Assembly: GCA_934364795.1 (NCBI GenBank)
Contig: CAKRMK010000004.1
Coordinates: 68,850-132,849 of the forward strand
Direction of reading: 5' to 3'
From: an uncultured Blautia sp.
GTDB lineage: Bacteria; Bacillota; Clostridia; Lachnospirales; Lachnospiraceae
Length of the DNA: 64,000 bases
Positions 16,758 to 25,437 of this stretch are shown here, piece by piece. Made by a program: the position numbers and the translations under genes. The notes beneath the pieces were generated by a model. That model made no database searches. It saw only the letters and a program-made list of their open reading frames with translations, and was not told the origin of the DNA. Position 1 is the first letter of the stretch. The number at the start of each line of letters is the position of its first letter.

Positions 16758-18806
16758 TTACTTTATCAAAATCCCCTGCAGGGTCTCCAGCATTTTGGGA
16801 ATGTCTATTGGCTTTGCCACATAACCATTCATTCCCGCCTCCTGTGTCCTTTGCTTATCCTCATCAAAAGCATTGGCAGTCATGGCAATAATGGGAATAT
16901 TGGAAATATTAGGATTCTCAATTCCACGGATTTCTCTGGTAGCTTCATATCCATCCATCACAGGCATCTGAATATCCATCAGAACCAGATCATAGTCGCC
17001 TGGCAGTGCTTTCTTCATTCTTTCTACTGCAACAAGTCCGTTTTCGGCAGTATCCATAGTAAACCCTGCATCCTGGAGAATTTCCACTGCAATCTCCCTG
17101 TTCAGCTCATTGTCCTCCACCAGAAGAATTCTTCTGCCTGCAAAAGGACCATCAAAAGCGGATGCCTTTTTATGTTTCTCTGTTGCCCGAAATGGCTTTG
17201 TTAAAATATCCCTAAGCTCTGACATAAAAAGAGGCTTGGAACAAAACGCCACAACTCCTGCATCTCTTGCTTCCTGCTCCACTTCAGACCAGTCGTATGC
17301 CGTAAGGATAATAATAGGTGTTGAATCCCCTACGATCTTACGGATCCTGCGGACAGTCTCAATACCATTCATATCTGGCATAAGCCAGTCAATAATATAC
17401 ACGTTAAATTCATCGTGGCGGTCCACTGCAAGCTGTGTACGAAGTACCGCTTCCTTGCCTGTAGTGGTCCATTCGGAACGCATTCCAATGCTGTCCAGCA
17501 TTTTGGTTACACTTGCACAGGTAGTAAAATCATCATCTGCAACCAGTGCGCGAAGACCCTTCAGCTCCGGAATTACCTCATAGCTTACTGCCTCACCGTT
17601 AATCTTGAACTGAAGATATACCGTGAATTCAGAACCCACTCCCGGCTCACTTTCTACTGTGATATCGCCGCCCATAAGTGCCACAATATTCCGTGCAATA
17701 GACATTCCAAGACCAGTTCCCTGAATGCCGCTTATGGTTGTAGTCTGCTCTCTTGTGAAATCCTCAAAAATATGCCCCATAAACTCCTTGCTGATTCCAA
17801 TTCCATTATCACGGATATGAAATTCAAATCTTGCAAAGCCTTCCGGAGCCCCCGGCATTTCAAAAACACCGAAGCGGATCTGTCCTCCTGGCTTGGTAAA
17901 TTTCACTGCATTACTTAAAATATTTAAAAGCACCTGATTCAGACGAAGCTTATCCGTAATAATACTTTCATGTACAATGTCATGGGTTTCAATGTTAAGA
18001 TCCAGCTGTTTGGCAGAGACACTTGTCTGTATGATTTTTCTAAGATCCTCCAGCACATCCGGAAGATGTACCGGTGATTCGTCGATTTTTACCGTACCGC
18101 TTTCAATATGGCTCATATCCAGCACATCATTGATCAGGGAAAGCAGATGGTTACTGGATACCGTAATCTTTGACAGATAACGCTGAACTTCTTCCTGATT
18201 ATCAATATGAGAAGCTGCCAGTGCTGTACAGCCTACAATTGCGTTCAATGGTGTACGGATATCATGGGACATGCTGTTAAGGAATGTGGTTTTCGCTCTG
18301 TTGGAATGCTCGGCAGCAACCAGGGCATCTGAAAGGATTTTCTGCCGCTGCTTCTCTTTTTCCATAATCTCATCAATATTCTGAAAAGCTGCCACAATGC
18401 GCCCGCTGCTCTCCAGACGGATATACTTAAACTGGTAATAGTGGATTTCTCCATCTGCAAAAACACGGTAAGATGTTGTAAATTCTTCAGCCTCTGAAAG
18501 CTTTTTCACAACAGTCTCAAGCTTCATTGCCTCCTGCATCATGGCACGATCCTGAGAATACACACGTTCTTCGATATAATTTTCACAAAGTGCATCATAA
18601 GAAAAGGCTTTGTCTGGGTCTGCTTTTAATTCGCTGGTTACGTAACCATCCATTTTCAGGATTTTTGCCTGATTATTCTGTGCGTCAACCAGAAAAATAT
18701 TCAGATAATTCCTGCTTAATCCGCAGAAAATCTCAAGCTGCTCCTGCAATGGAGCCTCATACACCAATTGTTCTCTCTGGGTTTGCTGCATTGTTTTTTC
18801 ACACAT
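16758..18806 (-). CDS. Hybrid sensor histidine kinase with two receiver domains, in the shell-protein operon
   Basis: 682 residues from ATG 18806, after GGAG with ten bases of spacing; it overlaps the eutP stop by eight bases, so the two are translationally coupled. No membrane helix. The N-terminal 150 residues form a PAS-like sensor. HisKA carries His181 ([15 protein letters not shown]), and HATPase_c has DNGIGIS and GTGLGM. The first receiver domain has Asp473 in [12 protein letters not shown], the second Asp611 in [16 protein letters not shown]. There is no DNA-binding or RNA-binding output domain. Being last in an operon with two shell proteins and a GTPase suggests it reports on, or controls, that structure. 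Confidence 0.92.
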   Translation of the reverse strand: MCEKTMQQTQREQLVYEAPLQEQLEIFCGLSRNYLNIFLVDAQNNQAKILKMDGYVTSELKADPDKAFSYDALCENYIEERVYSQDRAMMQEAMKLETVVKKLSEAEEFTTSYRVFADGEIHYYQFKYIRLESSGRIVAAFQNIDEIMEKEKQRQKILSDALVAAEHSNRAKTTFLNSMSHDIRTPLNAIVGCTALAASHIDNQEEVQRYLSKITVSSNHLLSLINDVLDMSHIESGTVKIDESPVHLPDVLEDLRKIIQTSVSAKQLDLNIETHDIVHESIITDKLRLNQVLLNILSNAVKFTKPGGQIRFGVFEMPGAPEGFARFEFHIRDNGIGISKEFMGHIFEDFTREQTTTISGIQGTGLGMSIARNIVALMGGDITVESEPGVGSEFTVYLQFKINGEAVSYEVIPELKGLRALVADDDFTTCASVTKMLDSIGMRSEWTTTGKEAVLRTQLAVDRHDEFNVYIIDWLMPDMNGIETVRRIRKIVGDSTPIIILTAYDWSEVEQEARDAGVVAFCSKPLFMSELRDILTKPFRATEKHKKASAFDGPFAGRRILLVEDNELNREIAVEILQDAGFTMDTAENGLVAVERMKKALPGDYDLVLMDIQMPVMDGYEATREIRGIENPNISNIPIIAMTANAFDEDKQRTQEAGMNGYVAKPIDIPKMLETLQGILIK

Positions 18807-19338
18807 CAGATGATATCTCCTTCGGATATGTAACGCCTTCTGGAAGAGGATCCCATTCATTCAGGCCAAGATTCTGTTTAAATTTCGCCTGCTCCAGGGT
18901 AAGCCTTGGAGGATCCTCCTGAAGATATTCCATCAGCTCATCAATTCCCTCTCTGGTTACATTATTAACCATAAAAATGCGTTCACAGCCGGCATTGATC
19001 AGCCATTGTTTTACCATAGGGATATTGGCATATGGCGAGTCAATTTTGGTAATAATGCCAATAAGGGGGCGCAAAATAAAAGAGCGGCAGCTTGCGCCAA
19101 ACAGATTAAAAGGTTCATCTGCCGCCTGTACAATAGCTACCACATCTGCCTCAAAAGAGAAACAGGCAAGTCCCACGCTGAACCGTTTGGACTCTGCATA
19201 TTCTCCAGGTGAATCAATGGTATCGTCATTTGAATTGGTGTATTGTGTTTTTATGTAATGAAGCTCTTCACCTTTAAGCGCCTGCGTCAGAGACGTCTTA
19301 CCAGCTTCGCTTCTCCCCATTAGAAAAATCTTCTTCAT
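18799..19338 (-). CDS. eutP: EutP/PduV-family small GTPase
   Basis: 179 residues. The P-loop is [10 protein letters not shown] (8-17), the G4 motif is TKID near residue 98, and the overall Ras-like pattern matches EutP and PduV. These proteins accompany ethanolamine- and propanediol-using microcompartments; PduV binds the shell, and their exact role is unsettled. Gene order here is shell protein, shell protein, eutP, kinase. The C-terminal 30 residues (after [13 protein letters not shown]) extend beyond typical EutP. It starts at ATG 19338 after GGGAAGAGAAGATAACGG. Confidence 0.88.
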   Translation of the reverse strand: MKKIFLMGRSEAGKTSLTQALKGEELHYIKTQYTNSNDDTIDSPGEYAESKRFSVGLACFSFEADVVAIVQAADEPFNLFGASCRSFILRPLIGIITKIDSPYANIPMVKQWLINAGCERIFMVNNVTREGIDELMEYLQEDPPRLTLEQAKFKQNLGLNEWDPLPEGVTYPKEISSDV

Positions 19339-19382
19339 CCGTTATCTTCTCTTCCCCAGTATTCTTTTATACGTTCCTCTTT

Positions 19383-19811
19383 TCAGCTTTTATGAACCGG
19401 GCAGACTTTAAATCCAAGTTCACGGTCAAAAAAACGTACTACCTCTTCTACAGCTGTCTGTACCTGTGACAGCCCTCCTGTAAGGATCAGGGAGCCACAG
19501 AAACGATCCATAAAGCCAATCTGCACATCTGCACTTTTCATTGCAACATCTGCTGCTACCACCACAGCCTCCCAGGGGGTAAAACGGATCAAACCGATTG
19601 ACTCACCTGTATGATCCTCTCCTTCGTGAACTCCGATATGAAGTCCCAGATTCTCATATATACAAGCCTGGGAAGGACTGATAACATGAGCAAGGCATAC
19701 TTCTTTGCCCGGAACACGTACACGGGTCATACGAAGCTTCTTTCCCTTAAGGTGCTCATAGTCATCATGGAACAGCATTTCCAGCAATTCTTCCTTCGTT
19801 ATTCGTTCCAT
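19383..19811 (-). CDS. Microcompartment shell protein, circularly permuted BMC-H (EutS/PduU type), second copy
   Basis: 142 residues. Residues 28-140 align with its neighbour and with EutS/PduU (RVRVPGKEVCLAHVISPS, then the permuted BMC fold through SADVQIGFMDRFCGSLILTG). An extra N-terminal segment of about 28 residues (MERITKEELLEMLF onward, acidic and helical) is unlike normal EutS and could be a targeting or docking extension. It starts 12 bases after the first shell gene with AGGAAGTCAGTGAT before the ATG. Such proteins form hexamers capped by a small beta-barrel. Confidence 0.88.
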   Translation of the reverse strand: MERITKEELLEMLFHDDYEHLKGKKLRMTRVRVPGKEVCLAHVISPSQACIYENLGLHIGVHEGEDHTGESIGLIRFTPWEAVVVAADVAMKSADVQIGFMDRFCGSLILTGGLSQVQTAVEEVVRFFDRELGFKVCPVHKS

Positions 19812-19823
19812 ATCACTGACTTC

Positions 19824-20189
19824 CTATCGTTTCGTAATATTGCAGACTACATATCCAAGGGAATCACGGAAATAATCCACAATCTCTGTCATAGCTGACA
19901 TAACGTCTGAAATCTCTCCTGTGATGATCAGAGTTCCAGTAAAGCGGTCTGCAAAACCAAGATATACATTACCACTCTTTACTGCAATATCTGAAGCGAT
20001 TACTGCTGACTCCGGCGGTGTCATATTCATGATCCCGATTGCGGATGAACGGTAATCAAGCTGTGGATTCAAGCCAAGTTTCTGATATATGATAGGTGCC
20101 GGACCTCCCATTACATGGGCAAAGGTAATCTCCTTACCAGCCACAGTCTCCTGCACAATTCTAATCTGTTCTCCATGATCATTTGCCAT
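19824..20189 (-). CDS. eutS: Microcompartment shell protein, circularly permuted BMC-H (EutS/PduU type)
   Basis: 121 residues, the usual length of EutS or PduU. It has the N-terminal strand IRIVQETVAGKEITFAHVMG, the PESAVIASDIAVKSG helix and GFADRFTGTLIITG, with the circular permutation typical of this shell class. First gene of a four-gene operon; a good promoter lies 50-77 bases upstream. No enzymes, aldehyde dehydrogenase or other BMC-H/T/P shell genes are nearby, so it either decorates a microcompartment encoded elsewhere or serves another role. Confidence 0.9.
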   Translation of the reverse strand: MANDHGEQIRIVQETVAGKEITFAHVMGGPAPIIYQKLGLNPQLDYRSSAIGIMNMTPPESAVIASDIAVKSGNVYLGFADRFTGTLIITGEISDVMSAMTEIVDYFRDSLGYVVCNITKR

Positions 20190-20237
20190 TTATATAGTGC
20201 CTCTCTTTCGAAAAAATATCTTCACATTTTGTATTTT

Positions 20238-20266
20238 ATTGTATCATTTGCTGCGCTAAATAGCAA
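20238..20266 (-). promoter_or_regulatory. Sigma-A type promoter of the shell-protein operon
   Basis: On the minus strand TTGCTA (-35), 17 bases, TACAAT (-10), about 50 bases before the eutS ATG. No terminator-antiterminator of the EutV type is visible in the leader. Confidence 0.55.
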
Positions 20267-20440
20267 GTATAACTAAATAATTTGACGATCCCCAAAGATA
20301 TTCAGTAAAAATACAGAGAAAAATATCTCCTCAAAGTGGTGACATTCAGACCCCAGTATGTTAAAATAACTCACGCTGTAAAAATGATCATTAACTTTTT
20401 TACTTTACATATTAAATCAAAAGAAAGGAAAGGGTTTAAA

Positions 20441-21808
20441 ATGGAAAAAGACATGACCAAGGGCAGACCCCTGCCCGTAATTCTGAAATTTATTCTCCCT
20501 CTTGTTATCGGAAATATTTTTCAGCAGCTATATAATATGGCAGACACTATTATTGTAGGACGTTATGTAGGTTCTGACGCACTGGCTGCAGTTGGTTCTA
20601 CCGGAACGATCATATTCCTTATTGTGGGCTTTGCACAGGGAATTACCGCCGGTTTTGCTGTACTTACGTCCCAGCGTTTTGGTGCAAAAGATACAGAAGG
20701 TGTAAAAATCAGTGTTGCCAACGGAATCCTTCTGTCACTTATTTTTTCGGTGCTGCTTAGCTCTTCAAGCATGTTAAGCATGCGTACTTTGCTGAAACTG
20801 ATGAACACACCACAGAACATCTTTCAGGATGCCTATACTTATATTATGATCATCAGCGCCGGAATCATTGCAACCATTTTTTATAATCTGCTTTCCTCCT
20901 ACCTGCGTGCAGTCGGAAACAGCAAGATTCCGCTGGTTTTCCTTGTATTTTCCGCAGCACTGAACGTGGTTCTGGACCTTGTGCTTATTATAAATTTCAA
21001 AATGGGTGTGGCAGGAGCAGCCTATGCCACTGTCTTTTCCCAGGGAATTTCTGCGATTCTGTGTCTTATTTATATTTTTGTACGTATGCCTGATCTAGCA
21101 CCAAATAAAAGACACTGGAAGCTTCACGGAAGAGAAAGCCGCCATCAGCTTGCCATGGGAATTCCTATGGCCCTTCAGTTCGCCATTACTGCTTCCGGTA
21201 CCATGATCATGCAAGCTGCCATCAACCTGTTTGGCTCTGACGCTGTGGCTTCCTTTACAGCTGCCAGCAAACTGCAGAACCTGGTCACACAGGGAATGAT
21301 CGCAATGGGACAGACAATGGCCGCTTACAGCGGACAGAACTTTGGAAAAGGTGACATTGGCCGTATCCGCCAGGGTGTAAAGGCAGCGCTTCAGGTTTCT
21401 GTTATCTACGCACTTGCAGCTGCAGTTCTTGTGTGCACATTACTAAAACCTGCACTGGGACTGTTTTTCACCGGAGATGTGGATATGAACAGCATGCTTC
21501 CCTGGGCCAAAACTTATGTTTATATGAGTGCGGTCTTTTATATTCCCCTTGGAACCATCTTCATTTTCCGAAATACCATGCAGGGCTGTGGCTATGGTTT
21601 CCTTCCTATGATGGGCGGTGTATCCGAGCTTCTGGCACGACTTGTGGTGGCACTTATTTCCATGGCACTGGTAAGCTATCCCCTTGCATGCTTCTGTGAT
21701 CCGGCAGCCTGGGTTGCAGCTGCAGTTTTCACCGGTGTTTCTTATCTTTTCGTTATGAAAGATATCCGAAGGAAATACGAGAATCCAAAAACTTCATCCG
21801 TTTCCTGA
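20441..21808 (+). CDS. MATE-family efflux transporter
   Basis: 455 residues from ATG 20441, which follows AAAGGAAAGGG; earlier in-frame codons lack a binding site. Twelve membrane helices and MATE motifs (FILPLVIGNIFQQLYNMADT, VGRYVGSDALAAVG). It is divergent from the shell operon and its 3' end lies nine bases from the convergent M14-like gene. The helix pattern and NIFQQLYNMADTIIVG start place it closer to the MATE at 13173 than to the one at 15000. Confidence 0.93.
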   Translation: MEKDMTKGRPLPVILKFILPLVIGNIFQQLYNMADTIIVGRYVGSDALAAVGSTGTIIFLIVGFAQGITAGFAVLTSQRFGAKDTEGVKISVANGILLSLIFSVLLSSSSMLSMRTLLKLMNTPQNIFQDAYTYIMIISAGIIATIFYNLLSSYLRAVGNSKIPLVFLVFSAALNVVLDLVLIINFKMGVAGAAYATVFSQGISAILCLIYIFVRMPDLAPNKRHWKLHGRESRHQLAMGIPMALQFAITASGTMIMQAAINLFGSDAVASFTAASKLQNLVTQGMIAMGQTMAAYSGQNFGKGDIGRIRQGVKAALQVSVIYALAAAVLVCTLLKPALGLFFTGDVDMNSMLPWAKTYVYMSAVFYIPLGTIFIFRNTMQGCGYGFLPMMGGVSELLARLVVALISMALVSYPLACFCDPAAWVAAAVFTGVSYLFVMKDIRRKYENPKTSSVS

Positions 21809-21817
21809 ATATAACCT

Positions 21818-22735
21818 TTAGTTTTCCAGTGAGAAAATATATTCCAGAGGAAGCAGATGCACTTCTGCATAAATTTTATTTTTACTTTCTTCGCCAGCTT
21901 TTCTGTCAGTTTCCAGTGCAGGAACTTTGATAGAAAAAGCTGGCTGTTTTTTTGCCTGAATATAAAATTGCTCGATTGTACCCATACCCCGGAACTTCTG
22001 CCTTACCGGTGCCTGCTCTCTTTCCAGGTGATAGGTTGAAGTTTTCTGCATATGTCGTGCAAGGCGGTATGATTTTGGCAGGCCTCCAAGCCCCTGTTCA
22101 CTGTGATAATAAATGATTTCTCTTCCTGACTGGCCAAAGGATAAAAGACCCCGTCCTCCATATTCCTGAATAATCCGGATCAGTGCCTTTGTCTCATTTT
22201 CACTTGCAGGCTCTTCCCCCATACGGGAGCGTACATAATGAGAAGTGGGAAAATTATGGGTAATATCCATTCCTCTGGCATTGTATCCAAAATCTGCAGG
22301 CTTTATGCTTTGCATCCGAAGCATCTGGCGAAAAACTGGATTTCGAATACTTCCAAATCCTCTTTGGCTGATTTCATAACCATCCGGATTTCCAAGAGGA
22401 ATCAGACATATCCGAATTTTGTCCAGCAATTTTTTTACTTCATAAAACTCTTCCAGCTGCCATCCGCATTCATATGCCCTGCAATATTCTTCTCCCATCT
22501 GAGTTAAAAGTCCCGGAAGCAGATTGCCGGTTCCATCAAGTCCTGATACGCAAAACACCGCTGTCTCCCCGTTTCCGATTTCCAGCATGGGAATCATTCT
22601 GTCATCATGGCTTTTTCCAATTACCCGAAACTGGCAGAACCCTGTATAGCGCTGCGCCAGCTCCCAAAGAGTATAATAGATTTTTTCGTATGTAATGTCC
22701 TCCTCTGTCTTTTTTAATGCACTTTTTGCTTCCAT
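21818..22735 (-). CDS. M14-family carboxypeptidase homologue without zinc ligands (probable pseudoenzyme)
   Basis: 305 residues from ATG 22735 after AGGAGGACGGAAA. The fold pattern of zinc carboxypeptidases is clear: IGKSHDDRMIPMLEIG near 40, PLGNPDGYEI, and GMDITHNFP where family members have G-x-D-x-NRNFP. The zinc site H-x-x-E, expected at 64-71, reads SGLDGTGN. The third ligand region reads SFGQSGREIIYYH, without the histidine in place. The catalytic glutamate region reads AFSIKV. All three ligands and the base look lost, so hydrolysis is not expected; it may bind peptides. No signal peptide is visible. The frame is otherwise intact, which argues against recent decay. Confidence 0.7.
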   Translation of the reverse strand: MEAKSALKKTEEDITYEKIYYTLWELAQRYTGFCQFRVIGKSHDDRMIPMLEIGNGETAVFCVSGLDGTGNLLPGLLTQMGEEYCRAYECGWQLEEFYEVKKLLDKIRICLIPLGNPDGYEISQRGFGSIRNPVFRQMLRMQSIKPADFGYNARGMDITHNFPTSHYVRSRMGEEPASENETKALIRIIQEYGGRGLLSFGQSGREIIYYHSEQGLGGLPKSYRLARHMQKTSTYHLEREQAPVRQKFRGMGTIEQFYIQAKKQPAFSIKVPALETDRKAGEESKNKIYAEVHLLPLEYIFSLEN

Positions 22736-22746
22736 TTTCCGTCCTC

Positions 22747-22849
22747 CTGACAGAGCTTGTCCAGATTTAAGTTTTCCAGAGCGTGCCATCAAAAGGCTTT
22801 CTGCAAGATGTGCGTCTCAATTTGTGGGGCGTGCTCTAGGCTCTGTCAG
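22747..22849. repeat. Partial family A element (22778-22838) nested in a 10-bp palindrome
   Basis: CTGACAGAGC at 22747-22756 and GCTCTGTCAG at 22840-22849 are exact inverse copies. Between them lies a shortened element, from AGAGCGTG to GTGCTCTA, sharing GGCTTTCTGCAAGATGTGCG with the complete copy. One palindrome arm touches the AGGAGG of the M14-like gene. Confidence 0.65.
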
Positions 22850-22865
22850 TACCATTATATGCAAA

Positions 22866-22889
22866 GAGACAGGTCAAAAGACCTGCCTC
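22866..22889 (-). terminator. Terminator after the 811-residue surface protein gene
   Basis: On the minus strand GAGGCAGGTC, loop TTTT, GACCTGTCTC pair, followed by TTTGCATATAA. The T-tract is short, so efficiency is uncertain. Confidence 0.6.
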
Positions 22890-22913
22890 TTACGTAAATT
22901 TATTCTTTTATCA

Positions 22914-25349
22914 TTACTGCTCTTCTTTTTTTCTTCTTCTGATCAGTACATAACCACCAGCCACAAGAGAAAGGCTTGCAAGCATCATCATAGTTGCAAT
23001 TGGTGAATTATCTGCTGTTCTGGCATTTGTTGCAGCTGTGGAACCGGTATCTGTTCCATTATTATCATGATTTTCCGGATCATCCAGTCCATCGGAGCCA
23101 TCATCGCCACTGTCGTCATAACCGGAACCGCCACTTCCGCCTCCACTGTAGCTTCCGTTTGGATCAGTTCCTGTAGGAGCAACTGTACCAGTTGGCGTTA
23201 AAGTAAAGTCAATGGCTTTTGACTTGAACTGATAAGTCATGGATTCCACAACACTTGTAGGCTGCCACTGTGTTCCATCATATACATATTTCTGGAAGAA
23301 AATGTACATATTAAATGTTGCTGCTCTCTTAATACCGGTCTTATGGCCAATCGTACCAATAGACTGTTTCTGGCTCTGGCTGGTAGGATTCTGGTAACTG
23401 CTCCAGTAAAGCGGTACCCAGCGAACATCTCCGTAAACCGGATCTGTATTGTCAGAACCTGCACCTGTTACAGAGAAACTGTATGTCTTGCCAGGATAGA
23501 ATTCAAGAGGCTCATCAAGACCTGTTACTGTACTCTCATTTACACTAGGTGTATATGGTGCACGGGTAGTAACTGTTGGGGTAGGTGTTGCGGTTGGCTC
23601 TTCTGTTATGGTCGGTTCTGGTATAGCGGTAGGCTCGGGAGTTGCTGTCGGTGCACTGGTTGCATTTAACGGAAGAACAAGGCTGTTTGTTGCTTCCAGA
23701 CCGGCTTCGTCTACAGCATAAACAACTACATAATAATCTGTAGTGGAATGCAGTCCTGTAAGTGTGATTGTTGTAGAGGAAGAGCTGCCCACATTACCAG
23801 TCTGAACATGTTTCTTCTTAACTGCATTAAAGGACGGAATCTTCGTTGTCTGTTTGATCACCCTTACATAATATTTACCGCTCTCTGAAGCGTGGAAAGA
23901 TAACTGCGCCTCTGTGTCAGAAGTCCAGGAAACACCCTCGCCATTTGCTTTTACTACTTTTAATGACATGGTAGAAGTAGGAACCGGTGTTGCGGTTGCT
24001 GTAGGTCCTGCGGTCGGTGTAGGAGTTGCTGTGGGAGTAGGTGTCGCAGTTGGCTCTGCCGGCTTGGCAGTATCCTTCATCTTACCATTCTCATCAATTT
24101 CATATGTCGAGCTGTCTTCTTTTACGTATTTGATCTGCTGCAGGGCATCTGCAATTGACAGATATGGAGCATTCGTACTTGGATCATTGGCCACATCAAT
24201 TACAGCTCTCTGATCTGCCGGATCATTGACACGGAAACGGATATCTGTGCCAGTCAGCGGGCCTACCACATGGATCATACCATTATTAGCCAGAACAACC
24301 GGTCTATCATTGTCAATGTCACCTTCTCTGATAATAACAGTACCGCTTATGAGAATGTCTCCCTCACTGTAAACGATTGCACCGTCTTCTCTCATATACT
24401 GGTTTCCGTCGATAATTCCTCCGGATAAAACAACGGTTCCACCAATATTTCGAATTACGGTTCCAATGATTTCACAGTCAATACCATTCTGATTACCGGT
24501 AAGAGTTACCTTATCATTCAGGCCGAAATAGCTGTCTGTCTCTACCAGAATGGTAGAACCAGTTGAAAACTGTGTGGAGGTTGCGTCAACTGTAAGTCCA
24601 TATTCTGTAGAGGTTGTAGGATCTGTTCCCTTGGCAAACTGAAGGACGCTGCCACCAGTTACCTTAAACATATCCCCGGTAAATCCCTCTGCGCGTTTGA
24701 TAATGGTATTCTCTGCTCCTGCTGCGATGGAAATGTTTTTCTTACCATCAATAGTAACGGTCTGGGAAAGTTCAAGAGTACCGGTAATAATAATCTGTGT
24801 GATCGGTGCTTCAGAGGATGACGGATCTTCTACTGCCGGTGCTGCTGCAATTGCTTCTTCCAGAGTATTAAATGGATTATCATTTCCTTTAATGTAGATC
24901 TGACCGGTAGAAGCTTCCTGTGTCTGAACTGCGGTTTCAGAAGCTGCCTGATCCTGCTCGTCCACTTCTCCATCTCCGAAAATCTCAATATCATCATCTG
25001 CTGTCTGAGCCGGAGCTTCTGCTGCCGGAGTCTCCTGGGCATCTGACTCCTGTGTATCCCCTGTAGTATCTGCAGGAGCAACCGGTTCTATAGAATCCTG
25101 TGTATCCCCTGTAGTATTATCAGCAGAAGTATCTGTACTGTCCGTAGTATCTGTATTATCTGCTTCTGGTGCTGCCTCATCTGCTGCTGGTGCCTGGGCT
25201 GCCGGATCCTCCTCTGCCAGGGCTGCTGCAACAGTGTCATCATCTATTATCACTGCCTGGGCATCTGCCTCTCCAAAGACAGCTGCCGGAGCCATTCCTA
25301 CTGCAATGGTACCTGCCATCAGCAATGCTAAAAGTTGCTTTTTTTTCAT
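22914..25349 (-). CDS. Secreted, cell-surface anchored protein with beta-helix-like and fibronectin-like domains
   Basis: 811 residues. Signal peptide at 1-27 (MKKKQLLALLMAGTIAVGMA). Residues 30-150 are low-complexity, rich in Asp, Ala, Thr and Gln. Residues 160-395 look like a parallel beta-helix adhesin or pectate-lyase-like region (short strands with IIITGTLELSQTVTIDGKK). A Pro-Thr linker with TPTPTATPTP repeats follows, then a fibronectin type III-like domain (about 465-560), a second Pro-Thr linker, a further domain, and a Gly/Asp-rich stretch. The C-terminus has NARTADNSP, a membrane helix and RRRKK, which resembles a degenerate NPKTGD-type sortase signal. Function probably adhesion or wall structure; no catalytic motif seen. 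Start ATG 25349 after AAGGAGGAC. Confidence 0.85.
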   Translation of the reverse strand: MKKKQLLALLMAGTIAVGMAPAAVFGEADAQAVIIDDDTVAAALAEEDPAAQAPAADEAAPEADNTDTTDSTDTSADNTTGDTQDSIEPVAPADTTGDTQESDAQETPAAEAPAQTADDDIEIFGDGEVDEQDQAASETAVQTQEASTGQIYIKGNDNPFNTLEEAIAAAPAVEDPSSSEAPITQIIITGTLELSQTVTIDGKKNISIAAGAENTIIKRAEGFTGDMFKVTGGSVLQFAKGTDPTTSTEYGLTVDATSTQFSTGSTILVETDSYFGLNDKVTLTGNQNGIDCEIIGTVIRNIGGTVVLSGGIIDGNQYMREDGAIVYSEGDILISGTVIIREGDIDNDRPVVLANNGMIHVVGPLTGTDIRFRVNDPADQRAVIDVANDPSTNAPYLSIADALQQIKYVKEDSSTYEIDENGKMKDTAKPAEPTATPTPTATPTPTAGPTATATPVPTSTMSLKVVKANGEGVSWTSDTEAQLSFHASESGKYYVRVIKQTTKIPSFNAVKKKHVQTGNVGSSSSTTITLTGLHSTTDYYVVVYAVDEAGLEATNSLVLPLNATSAPTATPEPTAIPEPTITEEPTATPTPTVTTRAPYTPSVNESTVTGLDEPLEFYPGKTYSFSVTGAGSDNTDPVYGDVRWVPLYWSSYQNPTSQSQKQSIGTIGHKTGIKRAATFNMYIFFQKYVYDGTQWQPTSVVESMTYQFKSKAIDFTLTPTGTVAPTGTDPNGSYSGGGSGGSGYDDSGDDGSDGLDDPENHDNNGTDTGSTAATNARTADNSPIATMMMLASLSLVAGGYVLIRRRKKEEQ

Positions 25350-25437
25350 CGTTATAAAGTCCTCCTTACAATGAGTCCCCCGTATTAAATATTAACATCA
25401 GAGTCTACTATAACACATTCCATTAAAAAAATCAAAC

